A DNA stretch of 64,000 nucleotides, from the NCBI RefSeq assembly GCF_036785885.1, contig NC_092312.1:24260001-24324000 (forward strand), read 5' to 3'. Below, piece by piece: positions 44,900-55,369 of the stretch; within the stretch, counting starts at the first letter, position 1; each line of letters starts with the position of its first letter. Below the pieces are notes generated by a model. It saw only the letters and a list, made by a program, of their open reading frames with translations, did not search any database and was not told where the DNA came from. The stretch is from Coffea arabica. Its lineage: Eukaryota > Streptophyta > Magnoliopsida > Gentianales > Rubiaceae. Made by a program: the position numbers and the translations under genes.

Positions 44900-46315
44900 T
44901 GACAGGTTGTCAGCCTGTGCAATAATAAAAATCTGCTCAACTAAAATTAATTTCTGTAGATAGTGGTAAGTAGGGTCGAATCTACAGGGATTGGGAGTAA
45001 TTGTTTCTTTTCAAATTCACAGTAACAAGGGGGTGTTTTTATATCAGGGGTGACAATCTAAGCAATTCAACTAAAAGTAAAATAATAAAAATAAAATAGC
45101 CAATTAGAAATTAAATAACAATTTATTAAAATCAAACGAGTGATAATTAAGGATCTGCCCAAGGAATAACTTCAGCAATGGTTCACCTAATTGATCATCG
45201 ATGCACAAGCAATTCTAATTATTTATTGATAAATAGGTTATAACTGCTAAACAAGCGATGACAGTCAACCCCTTCTTACTGTGTCGGTGATTAAGGTACG
45301 CCCGTTAATCACTGCTCTAATTGAGAAACAATTCTAGATACGCCCATAGAATTTAATTCTCCAATTGTCTTACGTATTAGAGGAGCCCTACTCTAACCAA
45401 ATAACGCACTACCAGGGTTATTTCAGATTAACCCGCGTATCCCTCTGACACGAGTCTAATCGTGCCAGTTGTCACTATTTCAAGGCAATTAAACAATTAC
45501 GGATTTAACGCCCCAATTAACAATAGATTACCAAATTAACTAATTATCCGGATCCAAGACAATCAATTAATTAAATAATCATAAGCATAGCAATCAAGAA
45601 ATATGCGAATACCAATAATTTAAAAAAAAATTAAAGTTAAATCGATCTCATAATTTTAGGCGAGTCAAAGCATCCGTTGTTCCTTGACTAGGAAAAGGGG
45701 TTTAGCTCATTATTGATAAGGAAAACCCATGCAAAATCGGAGCATCAGTCGCGACCATAGTCTAGAAATTAGGAAACTCAATTCGTTCGAAGTAGTGATG
45801 CGAAGAAGGAAAAGAAATTACTAAGAAACAAAGAAAAGTCAAAGAACAAAAAGCAAAGAAAAAGAAATCGTCCAATGCATTCACCAAGGAGACTACCACT
45901 ACTAAGAGTCTCCACTAAAGACGAAAAAGAAAAGTTCAAAGCTAAAAACTAAAGGTAGTCATTGTTCTCTGCACAATTTTCCATCTAATTGCCTACTGCT
46001 GCTGTGCGGCGTCCGCCGCACGAGAGGAAAAAAACTGCTGAGGTTTGCTTTCTTTTCCCTTTTTCTAGTTGCTGTTTTCGATCAAAATTACTAAAAAGGT
46101 TTTGCATCTCCTTGTTCCAAGAATGTCCTTGATTGCCTGCTATTTGAACTCTTTCCCGATGACTGTTAAATTGGCTTTGATTGTGATATTTTTGTTCTAC
46201 TCCCTGAAATAAATGCAAATTACGAAAAGTGAGTAAAATCTAATAATTAATTCACATCGGGTTAGGTAATAGAGGAAATTAATAATAAAATAAATGATAA
46301 AATTGCAACCTATCA
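44900..46315 (-). repeat. 5' LTR of the retrotransposon
   Basis: 1,416 bp, direct copy of 39396-40813, followed on its outer side by the target duplication ACTTA at 46316-46320. Confidence 0.93.
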
Positions 46316-46582
46316 ACTTAATGGAATCCGGTAAACTTAGCGAAAAATTTAACAGAATCCAGTAAATTTAACGACAAACTAAATGGAATTCGGTAAGTTT
46401 AACGGCCGAAACCGTCATTTTCATTAAATTTAACAAATTTTGTTAGTTTACAATTTAGTTCAAAATATGAGATGTCGTTTTGTATGTTTTGAAATTATGG
46501 GGAACTTTTCTGTGTATTAAATATACTACATGGATTTTTTTTGTTTTTAACCCTATTTCCATTTGCTTACTACTTGCACGAG

Positions 46583-47190
46583 TTTAGTTAATTTGTACCC
46601 ATACGTACGTATAATTGATTTAACGTGGTATATCAATTATGTGATAAACACAGAAAGTTAGCCTTAATACAACCACCGTTAAATATGCTTATGCATCTTG
46701 GTGAATATTGATATTAGAATCTAATCCTTCGTAGATTCCAATATCTTCTGTTTAAGTAATTTTATCTAAATGCTGCTAACAAATTTGGTTTGATAAAAGA
46801 TTTAGAATAACCAATCTATTGGTTATTCCAAGTGATATATAAGTTATAATTAAGAGTCACTCTCTAAAAGATAATATAATATTTATATTAGTTTTTTCAC
46901 TTTGACATTTAAAAAGGTTGCTTTTCCCACCTATCAATATATATTTTTCATACTTTTAAGTTTTGAATTTGAGGATAGTATTGTAAAATCACCCAAATCC
47001 AATTTATCCAAACAAAACCATGATTAGTTGTTCACTCAATTTTTTGGATAGATGAAATATTTTACATAATATTTCGCTTGTATCATAAATACATTTTCCA
47101 ACTTGCTTTTTTATATTTCTAACTATCTTTTTATCTCACATATATCACATTACATCACATTACAAAAAGTATTACAATAATTATTCTAAA
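46583..47190. other. Intergenic, MITE-like AT-rich stretch
   Basis: From about 46980 the phrases ATCCAAACAAAACC and CTATCTTTTTATCTCACATA resemble parts of the small element at 55208-55370 (CTTTTTTATCTCACATACATC). It may hold a degraded relative. No gene. Confidence 0.35.
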
Positions 47191-47288
47191 TAATATTTCG
47201 AATATTACTTTGTCCAGACACATTAAGTCCTCAAATTGTAATATTTCGAATATTACTTTATCCAGACACATTAAGTCCTCAAATTGTA
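47191..47288. repeat. Tandem duplication of ~49 bp
   Basis: TAATATTTCGAATATTACTT, then TGTCCAGACACATTAAGTCC and TCAAATTG, is repeated head to tail with one visible substitution (TTTGTCC against TTTATCC). It lies downstream of the LEA gene. Confidence 0.85.
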
Positions 47289-47506
47289 GGACGGAAGGAG
47301 TATTTATTAACTAAAAGTATTGCCTTCTAGAAATGAACTACAAAAGAACTTTCCAAAGTGCAATACGAAGAAAACACACAAAAAAGGGTTTGATGATACG
47401 AAATCGAAAAGCAATATTGCTGCTTGTTGAATTCAAGCAGCTTGAGAAATAGAGAAACTAACATTACGAAAAAGGACTGCAAAATCTAAAGAATTACATC
47501 CAAAAT

Positions 47507-48094
47507 CTAAAGAATATTGTTTGTAGGAGGACCCCCAGCCGTGTTAGTTGGATAGCCAGTTCCCATAGCAGCAGTGTTGGAGGCAAGATTGCCAGTTCCT
47601 GTGGCAGCAGCGTTGGAGGCAAGTTTGCTGGTGGTGCCATGACCAGTATATGGACCTTGGCAGTCCTCCCCACAAGTCTGGTGAGGAGTGGAGTAGCCCT
47701 CATTGCCCAGGCTAGCACCATAATCAGGATCTATTATAGCATCAGGTGGGAGTTGGTTAGCATTCTTGGTTTGTGAATACTTGGCCTCTTGTTGTGCCAC
47801 CTTTTCTGCAGCTTTGTTCACATGTAGATCCATTGCAGCTTCTGCCTCCCTTGCCAGTCTTACCTCTTTTGCAACTTGAATTCTTGTTTTAGCCAAATCT
47901 ACCTCTTCCTGCAATAATTTGATGAAAATTAATGGTTGCACATAACATGAAAATTGTACACACCGATGAACTATACCTTCATTTATTTAATTTTTTTTTG
48001 TTTCATCTTTACTTACCTTTTCCTCCTCCTTTGCCTGAGCCTTGGCCTTGCGCATATGACTCATGTCATTCAACTTTTCTTTGATAGTCTGCAT
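47507..48094 (-). CDS. LEA_1 family late embryogenesis abundant protein
   Basis: Two exons, 48017-48094 and 47507-47908, joined at a canonical GTAAGT...GCAG intron, give 159 residues. LEA_1 (D113/LEA18-like) proteins are hydrophilic, largely disordered proteins that accumulate in seeds or under drought and protect membranes and proteins. The N-terminal part MQTIKEKLNDMSHMRKAKAQ, then LAREAEAAMDLHVNKAAEK (Ala/Lys/Glu-rich, predicted helix), is the family domain at about residues 1-75. The remainder is Gly/Thr/Asn-rich with two near-repeats (LASNAAATGTG, LASNTAAMGTG). Length is normal for the family. A TATATAA lies 93 bp upstream of the start. The single short intron after a 26-residue first exon fits the family. 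Expression timing cannot be read from the sequence. Confidence 0.85.
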
Positions 48095-48186
48095 GTTTCT
48101 AGCCTTCCTATATCCTTCAGTGTTGTTTTATTCAATGATGATTGTTTGTTCATTTACGATTACAACCGAGACTGGTGCCCAGCTTA

Positions 48187-48193
48187 TTATATA
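48187..48193 (-). promoter_or_regulatory. TATA box of the LEA gene
   Basis: TATATAA on the minus strand, about 93 bp upstream of the LEA start codon, in GCTATATAATAAGC context. Position fits a plant core promoter with a short leader. Confidence 0.55.
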
Positions 48194-48378
48194 GCTAGCG
48201 CCACAAACTAGAGATCAAGGACATAGTCAAATAGATCTGATTTGTAGCACAAATGGCTAATTAACATGCCATGACATGCGTAAAACTGTAAACTATGGAG
48301 CTTTTATTGGAATACGCTCGCTTTCATTTGAACGATTCTTTTAAATATGAGTGGCTACAAGTAATTAGCTTAGACTTG

Positions 48379-48527
48379 GCCCTCAGGGGCTTGGTCTGGT
48401 GGTTGAGGTTGCTAAAGATGGAGCCTTAGGTCCCTGGTTCGAACCTTGTTGCAGCAAGTTGCTGAGGGTGGTGAATAGTCTGCGGGGTCCACTCCCTGCG
48501 GGACACACCTAAAAAAAAAAAAAAAAA
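48379..48527 (+). mobile_element. tRNA-derived SINE with poly(A) and 16-bp target duplication
   Basis: A 149-bp body starts GCCCTCAGGGGCTTGGTCTG and has an A-box-like TGGTCTGGTGGTTGAGG and a perfect B-box-like GGTTCGAACC. It ends in about 17-19 A residues. It is flanked by AATTAGCTTAGACTTG on both sides (48363-48378 and 48528-48543). All these are hallmarks of a SINE copied by LINE machinery. The exact duplication suggests a fairly young insertion. Confidence 0.9.
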
Positions 48528-48543
48528 AATTAGCTTAGACTTG

Positions 48544-51500
48544 AATTATTCAATCCTACAAATATATCTGTGGTCAATAAAGAACTAAATTCTAAAGATA
48601 TATCTGTGGTCAATAGAAAACTATAGATTTGATGAACTCACATGGTATATATATTAACTCTTTGACTAGCTTATATAGTTTGCTATTTCTTTGAAATGTA
48701 ATATTGGATAAAATTAACCATGTAACTTTTCTCTTATTGTTAAAAAAATATGCATGGATCATGAAGAGCTAATCGAATTGTTCTCTCGATCCTATTTGAT
48801 CAAGGATCGAGTCTTGATTGAACAATAACAATGTTGTTATCTTCATAAATGTTTGTTTTATTTATAGATTTCTCTAGGTTTCATGTTTTTCTTCTTCTTC
48901 TTCTTCTTTTTTTTTTTTTGGGGCCAATTTACCGGAAATATAGATAACTTTGACATTAAACAGATTGAATTTATCTTTCTCCTTTTGAAACTTTAAGTGG
49001 GTACATATATGAATTTGCTGATATTCAGTACTGTATCAGTTATAACTGAAAATTATTTACCGTGTGTTGTCTTTGATCTTCAAATTTACATTTTCATACT
49101 GTTAATTATCTAGGAATTGAAAAGTAAATTTTTAAAGAAAAATTGTGACATATTAAATTTATGCGCCTTTATGAAGAATAATAAGTTACTAAATTTATTT
49201 TAAAATAGTGACGTATTAATTTTATGTTAGTCATTTAATATTACAATTTTTTCCCCGTTACGAGGAAGAAAAGACAAGAAGTCATTCACATTTTCTCTCT
49301 CTACATTTGACTTTCGTCCTTAATTAATAAGACTTTTCTTGTCATCCATGTGTATACTCTTCTAGCGCTGAAGCATAATTAATTTAAAGATAAGATTATA
49401 TCTTTAGTGAACATGTATAAATCTAAACAAATATCTATATGCAATATTAATGGCAAAGAGCCACATTCCAACAAAGTATAGTACTAGAACTTTTATGTAC
49501 TTATACAACAAGAAAATCATTTCTAATTTTATGTGCTATTGATCATTCTAATTCATTTTGTATAACCTAAGGTTTCATTTGAAATCTATCCAAAAGGAAA
49601 TCAATCAAGTATTTATCATTTTAATTTATACGAAACGACCTAGCATAGGATAATTCTATACTCGTTTGGCTTTTTAATTTCTTGAGAAAAGCTTAATAAA
49701 ATAAATATTTTAACATTGTTGATAATCATAATATAGACTTAAATTACAATCTAAACTTCTTGCACTAGTGAATTGGCTTTTGTTTTAAAATTTATTTATA
49801 CTCCTAGTATGTCTTACTTGTTTCTTCTAGAACTTAAAGCAGTATTTTTTTGATACCACACTAATATAATACTTTCATTAGCTTTTTTTTTTTAATACTT
49901 TCATTATTTTACAAACTCATAAAAATTTTCATTGCTCTAACTTCTGTTTAAATAATTTATTGATAAAAATAAAAAAAAGGTACATTAACAACACATAATG
50001 AGATATTGCAACTTTGATGTTTTTATTTGAATGTTAAGATGCTCAATTCACAACATACCCAATCAACTTTATGAACTATTTGCATGACTTATAAACAACA
50101 CCAAGCATTCAACAAAATAAAAATAAAATGTACTTTAGAATCCCATTAATTTATTCTAGAAAATGGCAATATATCCTTGGGAATTATTCCTCAAATATTT
50201 ACTTAAGCAATGATATTAATTAGATGAAAAAAGTGATATCAATTTATGTCTAAACAATGTATTTCCTAGTACAATTGCCAAAGACAACATGTTATAAAAC
50301 TTGTTATGGGGCTTCTCAAATAAAAAAAAATCTAATTTAGTAGACAATCCTGAAGGATAAGCAAGATATTAAATTCATGTCTATTTTTGTCTTTTTATCT
50401 TTTATTATGCTTTTCATAAATAAATAGTATGCCTACAATACTTTTTGTTTATCATTTGGCAAAACAAAATTATGGAACAATATATCAAAATTGTTAATAA
50501 ACATATAACTCAAATCATATGCAGACATATTCTTATATATAAAACCAACTATTGTTATATTTCTATCAAGAAAAAATGGAGAAAGAAATGTTTTTAGTTG
50601 AGGCATTTACTAATTGTTGAGTTATTTGACCAGTAATTGCAAGACCATCTTTAAATTATCAAGCTTTTGAATTATCAAAATTTTTGGATAAATATTCCGC
50701 TTAACAACTTGATTCATCATGTTCATGATTTGTGAAATGATACAAAATTACAATTCATAGTAATAATAAAAAAAAGAATACAAAAGCAAGATTTCATTAT
50801 GGGTAAATATTATGGGTCGTCAAAGAAGACAGCCCTAACTAGCTAGAGTAAATTAAAGTATTTTGTAGCCATGAGGTCCAATTGTTTATAGAAGCATATA
50901 GATAGATATATTTGCCATGTATTCAAAAACTTAAGCGAAGAAATATGAACAACAACAAAAAAATGAACCTACCCTAAATTGGGGCAAATTGTGGCTATGA
51001 AAACAAGGGCAAGGGTATTTTGCCCTCTTAATCACTGATTATTATATTCATGGCATGAATTGCTACAAGTTCCAAAAAACTTCGGGCCGAGATTCGTCCT
51101 TATAGGGATAGTCTGCCCGTTATTGAGAAGAGTTTGCTTTTCAAGATTTCTTACCCTGTAGGGTTGTACAAGATGAAAGCCGATGATGAGACCCCTGGAT
51201 CTAGTCTGAGGTTAAAAAATAATAATAATAATAATAACATTTTATTATATATTTTTATTGAGTTTTTAACATAAAGGTGTTGCCATCTAGAACTGCTTGT
51301 TTTGGACATGGACTATATTCTTCCTTAAACTTGATGATAAATCTTAAGAACTTCAGTTTCCTTACTCAAGAATAGTTAGAAATGAGATTCGATTCCACTT
51401 GATACATAGAAAAAAGTAGTTAACTTTACGAACACAAAAAATTACAGTTCTAAGAGTAAGAAAATTGATTTAATTGTGAACTAGAGTAGGGTTGAATAAT

Positions 51501-52100
51501 TTTATTTAATTTTTTTTTTTGGTAAATGGCAATATATGAAGGTTGAGTCTAGATTCTCAGACTATAGGTACTATTATTACTAATCGCCCTACATATATTT
51601 GAGCCTCTACATCGATGGTATATTAGTCCTACTTTTAAGTTCTAACAACTACAATTAATTAACAATCAAATGTTGCTTCAAGAAATTATATGGACTTTTT
51701 TCCCTCCTTCTAGGTGTAGGTAATTTAATTTGTTTGTCCTAGAGAGCAAAGTCAACAAACTATTGAGATATTTAATGTCGAGCATGCAAATTTTCAACCA
51801 ATTATTTAATGTCGATAACGTGTAAAAAGATGCATTTTATTGAGATATTTAATGTTGTTTGGATTATTAAATTTCGCCATAATACAAGATTATGTTCAAC
51901 AATAGATCTAATGCGTGGTACACTTCAAGGTGTAATATTTCAATGAATGTTCCATTTGCAAGATTTACTTATTTTGATTATAAAACGGTAAAATTCGATT
52001 GTTCTACACAAAAGAAGATTAAAAGAACTACATTATTATTTAAGCAAATATCATTGATTAATCATGTCAACCACAATGATTCTGAAAGCAACACTAGGAA
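48544..52100. other. Intergenic, AT-rich, no gene seen
   Basis: Long AT-rich stretch without a credible gene. It has (TTC)n at about 48890-48905, an A/T tract with (TAA)n at about 51217-51238, and a T-run with GGTAAATGG at about 51509. No repeat borders could be set. Confidence 0.45.
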
Positions 52101-52165
52101 GACTTTTTTTTTTTTTTTTTGACACTTGCAAAACATCATACGACCTGAACATAAACTAGGAAAAC

Positions 52166-52227
52166 ATCATATGACTTGAACATAGACATCTTTTTTTTTT
52201 TTTTTTTTTGATAATTTGAACATAGAC
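52166..52227 (-). mobile_element. Minute poly(A)-only insertion with ~15-bp duplication
   Basis: TTGAACATAGACATC occurs directly before and after a block of about 20 T plus GATAA (52190-52212). On the minus strand this is TTATC followed by an A tail between target duplications, that is, an extremely truncated LINE/SINE-type insertion. A similar T-run followed by GACACTTG lies at 52104-52121. Confidence 0.75.
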
Positions 52228-52282
52228 ATCTTAAGTAACAATTCTTGCTAGACCCAATACTAATATCATTGACTGAAACTTT

Positions 52283-53662
52283 TTAAGGAGCACGATTGCT
52301 AGGTCCAGCACCATTGTTGTTGATGGGTTCAAAGAAAGAGTCATTCCACACAAAATCACTAAGCCAAGGTTGAACATTTAGCATATCCATGTCCACTGCA
52401 TAGATTTGCAACTCATCCCTATCCATTTCAGGAGCCACCATATGAGCCTTGTTAGCAGACCATGCGGGATTTGGCATCTTACTCATAGGCCTTTCAGGAG
52501 CCACCATGGAAGCTTTGTTAGCAGACCATGTGATGTTTTGCATCTCATTCGTTAGCATATCAGGAGTCAACATGGAAGCATTGTTGGTGGACCAAGCCCA
52601 ATTTTGCATGTCACTCACAAGCATTTCAGGAGCCACCATGGAAGAAATGTTGGTAGACCAGGTAGGACGTTGCATCTCGCTCATAGAGAATTCAGGAGCC
52701 AGCATGGAAGAATTGCAGGTGGACCAGGTTGAATTTTGCATTTCAGGGGCCGCAATGGAAGCATTGTTGGTGAACCGGGTTGGATTTTGCATTTCAGGAG
52801 CCACCATGGGAGCATCATTGGTGAACCAAGTCGGGTTCTGCATCAAACCCAGAGGCATTTCAGGAACCACCATGGAACCGTTGTTGGAAAACCACTTGAA
52901 ATTCTCCATCTGATTGCCTACTGCTGAAGTTGTAGTAGTAGCAGGCCATGTGAGATTTTGGATCTCACTGGAAGGCATTTCAGGAGCTACCATGCGAGCA
53001 TTGGTCAAGAGCCGTGTGAGATTTTGCATATCACCAAATGGCATTACAGGAGCCACCATGGAAGCATTGAGAGAGGGCCATGTGAACTTCCGCATCTCAT
53101 TCACAGGCAATTCAGGAGCAACCATGCCTTCATCGTTACCTCCGTATCCACCTGTTTCCAGAGGCGCCTTAGGTGCAGATGGTTGAGGCACGGTTTCCTT
53201 AAGAACTGATATCCTTCTGGAAACTTCTCTCAGGTTTCGACTGACCATCCACTCCAGCTCATTGAGATCAGCCCAGCGGAGGTTTTGTACCTCCTCACCA
53301 CGCAAGCACCTGTACATGATGTTGGTGACCTCGTTCTCTCGGATGCCGTTGTGTTTTCTCCTGATTTGCTCGTGAACCTTGTCCACCCTTGATCGGGTGT
53401 AGCTTTGTTGGTTCTCCAGCCTCCTGAATCTCTCTGGAAGAGATTTATACCTTTCAAGCAGATCTAGCACAGCAGGTGGGGATGGAGGCCAAGTCTCAGG
53501 TTCCTGATCATGAGGGCCATAGATGATGGCACAGGCATCAATGCCACATAGGGTGCTTAACTCCTGCACCTTTTTGATCAAGCCATTCTTTCTCTTTTTG
53601 AAGCAGGTTTTTCTTTCGGTTTCATTTCGAATGAAGGCTAACTTAATTTTTTTTCTGGTCAT
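52283..53662 (-). CDS. Type I (M-gamma) MADS-domain protein, AGL80-like, with repeat tail
   Basis: Intronless, 459 residues, starting at the ATG of MTRKKIKLAF; an in-frame ATG 69 nt upstream would only add a hydrophobic leader before the MADS box. MADS proteins bind CArG-type DNA as dimers in the nucleus; M-gamma members such as AGL80 act in the female gametophyte and endosperm. Residues 1-60 form the MADS domain (RKTCFKKRKNGLIKKVQELS, CGIDACAIIY). Residues 60-155 match the M-gamma middle region (EPETWPPSP, LPERFRRLENQ, DLNELEWMVSRNL). From about residue 179 to 424 the protein consists of some ten units of about 22 residues (SMVAPEMPxxxMQNPTWSTN), followed by an acidic end (LSDFVWNDSFFEP). 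AGL80 is about 320 residues, so the extra length is the repeat region. TATAAATA lies 127 bp upstream. Confidence 0.92.
   Translation of the reverse strand: MTRKKIKLAFIRNETERKTCFKKRKNGLIKKVQELSTLCGIDACAIIYGPHDQEPETWPPSPPAVLDLLERYKSLPERFRRLENQQSYTRSRVDKVHEQIRRKHNGIRENEVTNIMYRCLRGEEVQNLRWADLNELEWMVSRNLREVSRRISVLKETVPQPSAPKAPLETGGYGGNDEGMVAPELPVNEMRKFTWPSLNASMVAPVMPFGDMQNLTRLLTNARMVAPEMPSSEIQNLTWPATTTTSAVGNQMENFKWFSNNGSMVVPEMPLGLMQNPTWFTNDAPMVAPEMQNPTRFTNNASIAAPEMQNSTWSTCNSSMLAPEFSMSEMQRPTWSTNISSMVAPEMLVSDMQNWAWSTNNASMLTPDMLTNEMQNITWSANKASMVAPERPMSKMPNPAWSANKAHMVAPEMDRDELQIYAVDMDMLNVQPWLSDFVWNDSFFEPINNNGAGPSNRAP
52391..53128 (-). repeat. Coding repeat array in the MADS gene (~66-bp units)
   Basis: About ten tandem units, each encoding roughly (S/A)MVAPEM....MQN.TW.TN.A. 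Some units are shortened to 17 residues (PMVAPEMQNPTRFTNN, SIAAPEMQNSTWSTC) and one is expanded. All length changes are multiples of three, so the frame is kept. Substitutions are scattered, implying old duplication with ongoing divergence. Confidence 0.92.
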
Positions 53663-53788
53663 GGTTATTGGCAAGGGAGTGACAGAGCTAGGAAGGTAAA
53701 AAGGAAAAGGGTGAATTATGAGCTTATACAAGGAAGAAAAGTTATGAAGCTTAGATGTTTGGGATGCTTAGCTTGATCTCTCTGCTTG

Positions 53789-53796
53789 TATTTATA
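53789..53796 (-). promoter_or_regulatory. TATA box of the MADS gene
   Basis: TATAAATA on the minus strand in ATTATAAATACAAGCAGAG, about 127 bp upstream of the start codon. A typical plant TATA context with a short leader. Confidence 0.65.
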
Positions 53797-55207
53797 ATGA
53801 AATTTGGGCTACGAAAATCTGTGAAACTTAATTGGAGCGGTTAGTTGGTTTTTGCTTCAATTACTATGGCAATAAAATTCTTTGTTTTTTGCTAACAAAA
53901 GGAATTAATGCCAGAGATTTATCTTTAACCCGGGTTGCAGTCTGCTCTATTTTGCTCATGACAAATGTAATCACAATTTCATAACAGACGAGAGTACTTG
54001 GCTTTTTGTTCTGGTCAGTGGTAAGTAAAGTGGAGTACAACAAGGCTGGGTCCAATTTGATATGGACAACAGATCATATTAAGAAAAATTAAGTGAAATC
54101 GAAAATAAATCATCTCAATGTTAACTTTTTTATCAGAAAATAAACTATGCCACAGAAACAAGAAAGAATATAATTAAACTACATTAGAAAAGGAAATAAC
54201 AGGTGCTTAGACAGTAGTGTTACAGTATAAAGCCGTGGTTGTGGACTCGAAAGTAAAGAAATTTCTTGCGGCAGTGTTTCCTATAAAGTACAAGTCGACC
54301 TAAGTTTTTTATGTACTTTTCTTGGTGACATATTGGACCTGAATTTTTGGACAATCTTATTAACATACTTTCGTTTTGTTTGTCTTTTGGATGTGGATAA
54401 TGGCTACTGTACATGGATCTCACGAACTTGGGTTCTTCAAATTACTTGGTGGTGGCATCATTTTGTTATGGGGTTTGGACTAAAGTAATTAAACAGTAAA
54501 TTTTGGCAAATGAACTAAAGCACGGAAGTTAGTAGCAAACGTGACTTTGGTATCTTAGTAATAATTAGAGTGACATGAATCTAGGCTTTACATATGAAAC
54601 AAGGAAAAATCAAGCCCGTTGATAACAATAGAGTTACTTTCGTGTATTTACCATAGTTTTATCCTAACATTTGTATAAATTAACCGCCAGTAGCTGATTC
54701 TTTTATTGATAATATGTGATCAAATATATCACCCTACTTAAAAATGTTTTCCTCTAATAGGAGAAACGCACATAAATTATCCATATGTGGTACTGGCTAT
54801 CAATCCTTACTGCAATTACTTCTAAAGACTTTTAGATGTGTTTTTACTGAATGAAGCTTTGGTGTAATTTCCATGACTAACTTATAAAGAAATTATAGAA
54901 TCAAACTTACACTTATTCAGAGCTACAAAAACGTTAGGGAAAAAAAAGGTCCATCAATATCACCACACTAAATTAATCATATTTTTTTGTGGGGGGGGGG
55001 GGGGGGGAACTGAACAAGTAAATGATTCTCGGGTATGAACTTAAATTCCAACGCCAAAAGAAACCACATTTGGATGCTTCAGTGAATCTCAACTGCTATT
55101 TGACATTGGCCATATGATCAGAGTCCCTAATTAATCAAATTGGCCCCAATTAACACCCTTTACGTTTTTCAATCCTAATTTAAGGTAAGTAACATGTGAA
55201 GATAGTG
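53797..55207. other. Intergenic, with a 17-base G run
   Basis: Upstream of the MADS gene and otherwise empty. A homopolymer of 17 G at 54991-55007 follows T7GT. No gene. Confidence 0.45.
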
Positions 55208-55369
55208 TGTTTGGATTGAGATGATTTGAAAAAAAAATAATTTATTTCATAAATTTCAGTTATCTTTTTATCTTCTTAATCACTTTTTTATCTCACATAC
55301 ATCGCATCACAAATAGTGCTACAGTAATTATCTCAAATAAATCATGCAAATGAACTCCTATCCAAACAA
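55208..55369. mobile_element. Small MITE with TGTTTGGAT ends
   Basis: Starts TGTTTGGATTGAGATG and ends CTATCCAAACA, with an AT-rich body of about 160 bp. AGTG stands on both sides, but four bases are weak evidence. Parts of its body resemble sequence near 47130-47200. Confidence 0.5.

Larger units (their letters stand above)
39396..46315 (-). mobile_element. LTR retrotransposon, gag-like only, target duplication ACTTA
   Basis: Two direct repeats (39396-40813 and 44900-46315) bound a 4.1-kb interior. Both begin TGACAGGTTGTCAGCC and end CAAC(A/C)TATCA, and the whole is flanked by ACTTA on each side (39391-39395, 46316-46320). The primer binding site at 44877-44894 and the gag-like frame both read on the minus strand, so the right repeat is the 5' LTR. 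No protease, reverse transcriptase, RNase H or integrase motif was found, so the element is non-autonomous. The primer site resembles that of Athila/Calypso-type Ty3/gypsy elements (tRNA-Asp). Confidence 0.93.
39252..46582. mobile_element. Older inverted-repeat element split by the LTR retrotransposon
   Basis: The left arm (about 39252-39395) and right arm (about 46316-46582) are inverted copies. The left reads GGGTTAAAAATAGTATACC, then ATACAAAACGACACCTCATA and TTTGAACTAAATTGTAAAC. The right carries their complements (GTTTACAATTTAGTTCAAA, TATGAGATGTCGTTTTGTAT, TTTTTAACCCTA). The LTR retrotransposon 39396-46315 lies between them with its own target duplication, so the inverted-repeat element was there first. 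Outer borders are approximate. Confidence 0.72.

Noticed and set aside
52449..53209. Repetitive plus-strand frames of up to 154 codons
   Set aside because: Shadow of the repeat array of the minus-strand MADS gene, whose frame has the conserved domain.
54991..55007. 17-base G run as a functional element
   Set aside because: A single homopolymer with no conserved surroundings, possibly with uncertain length from sequencing.
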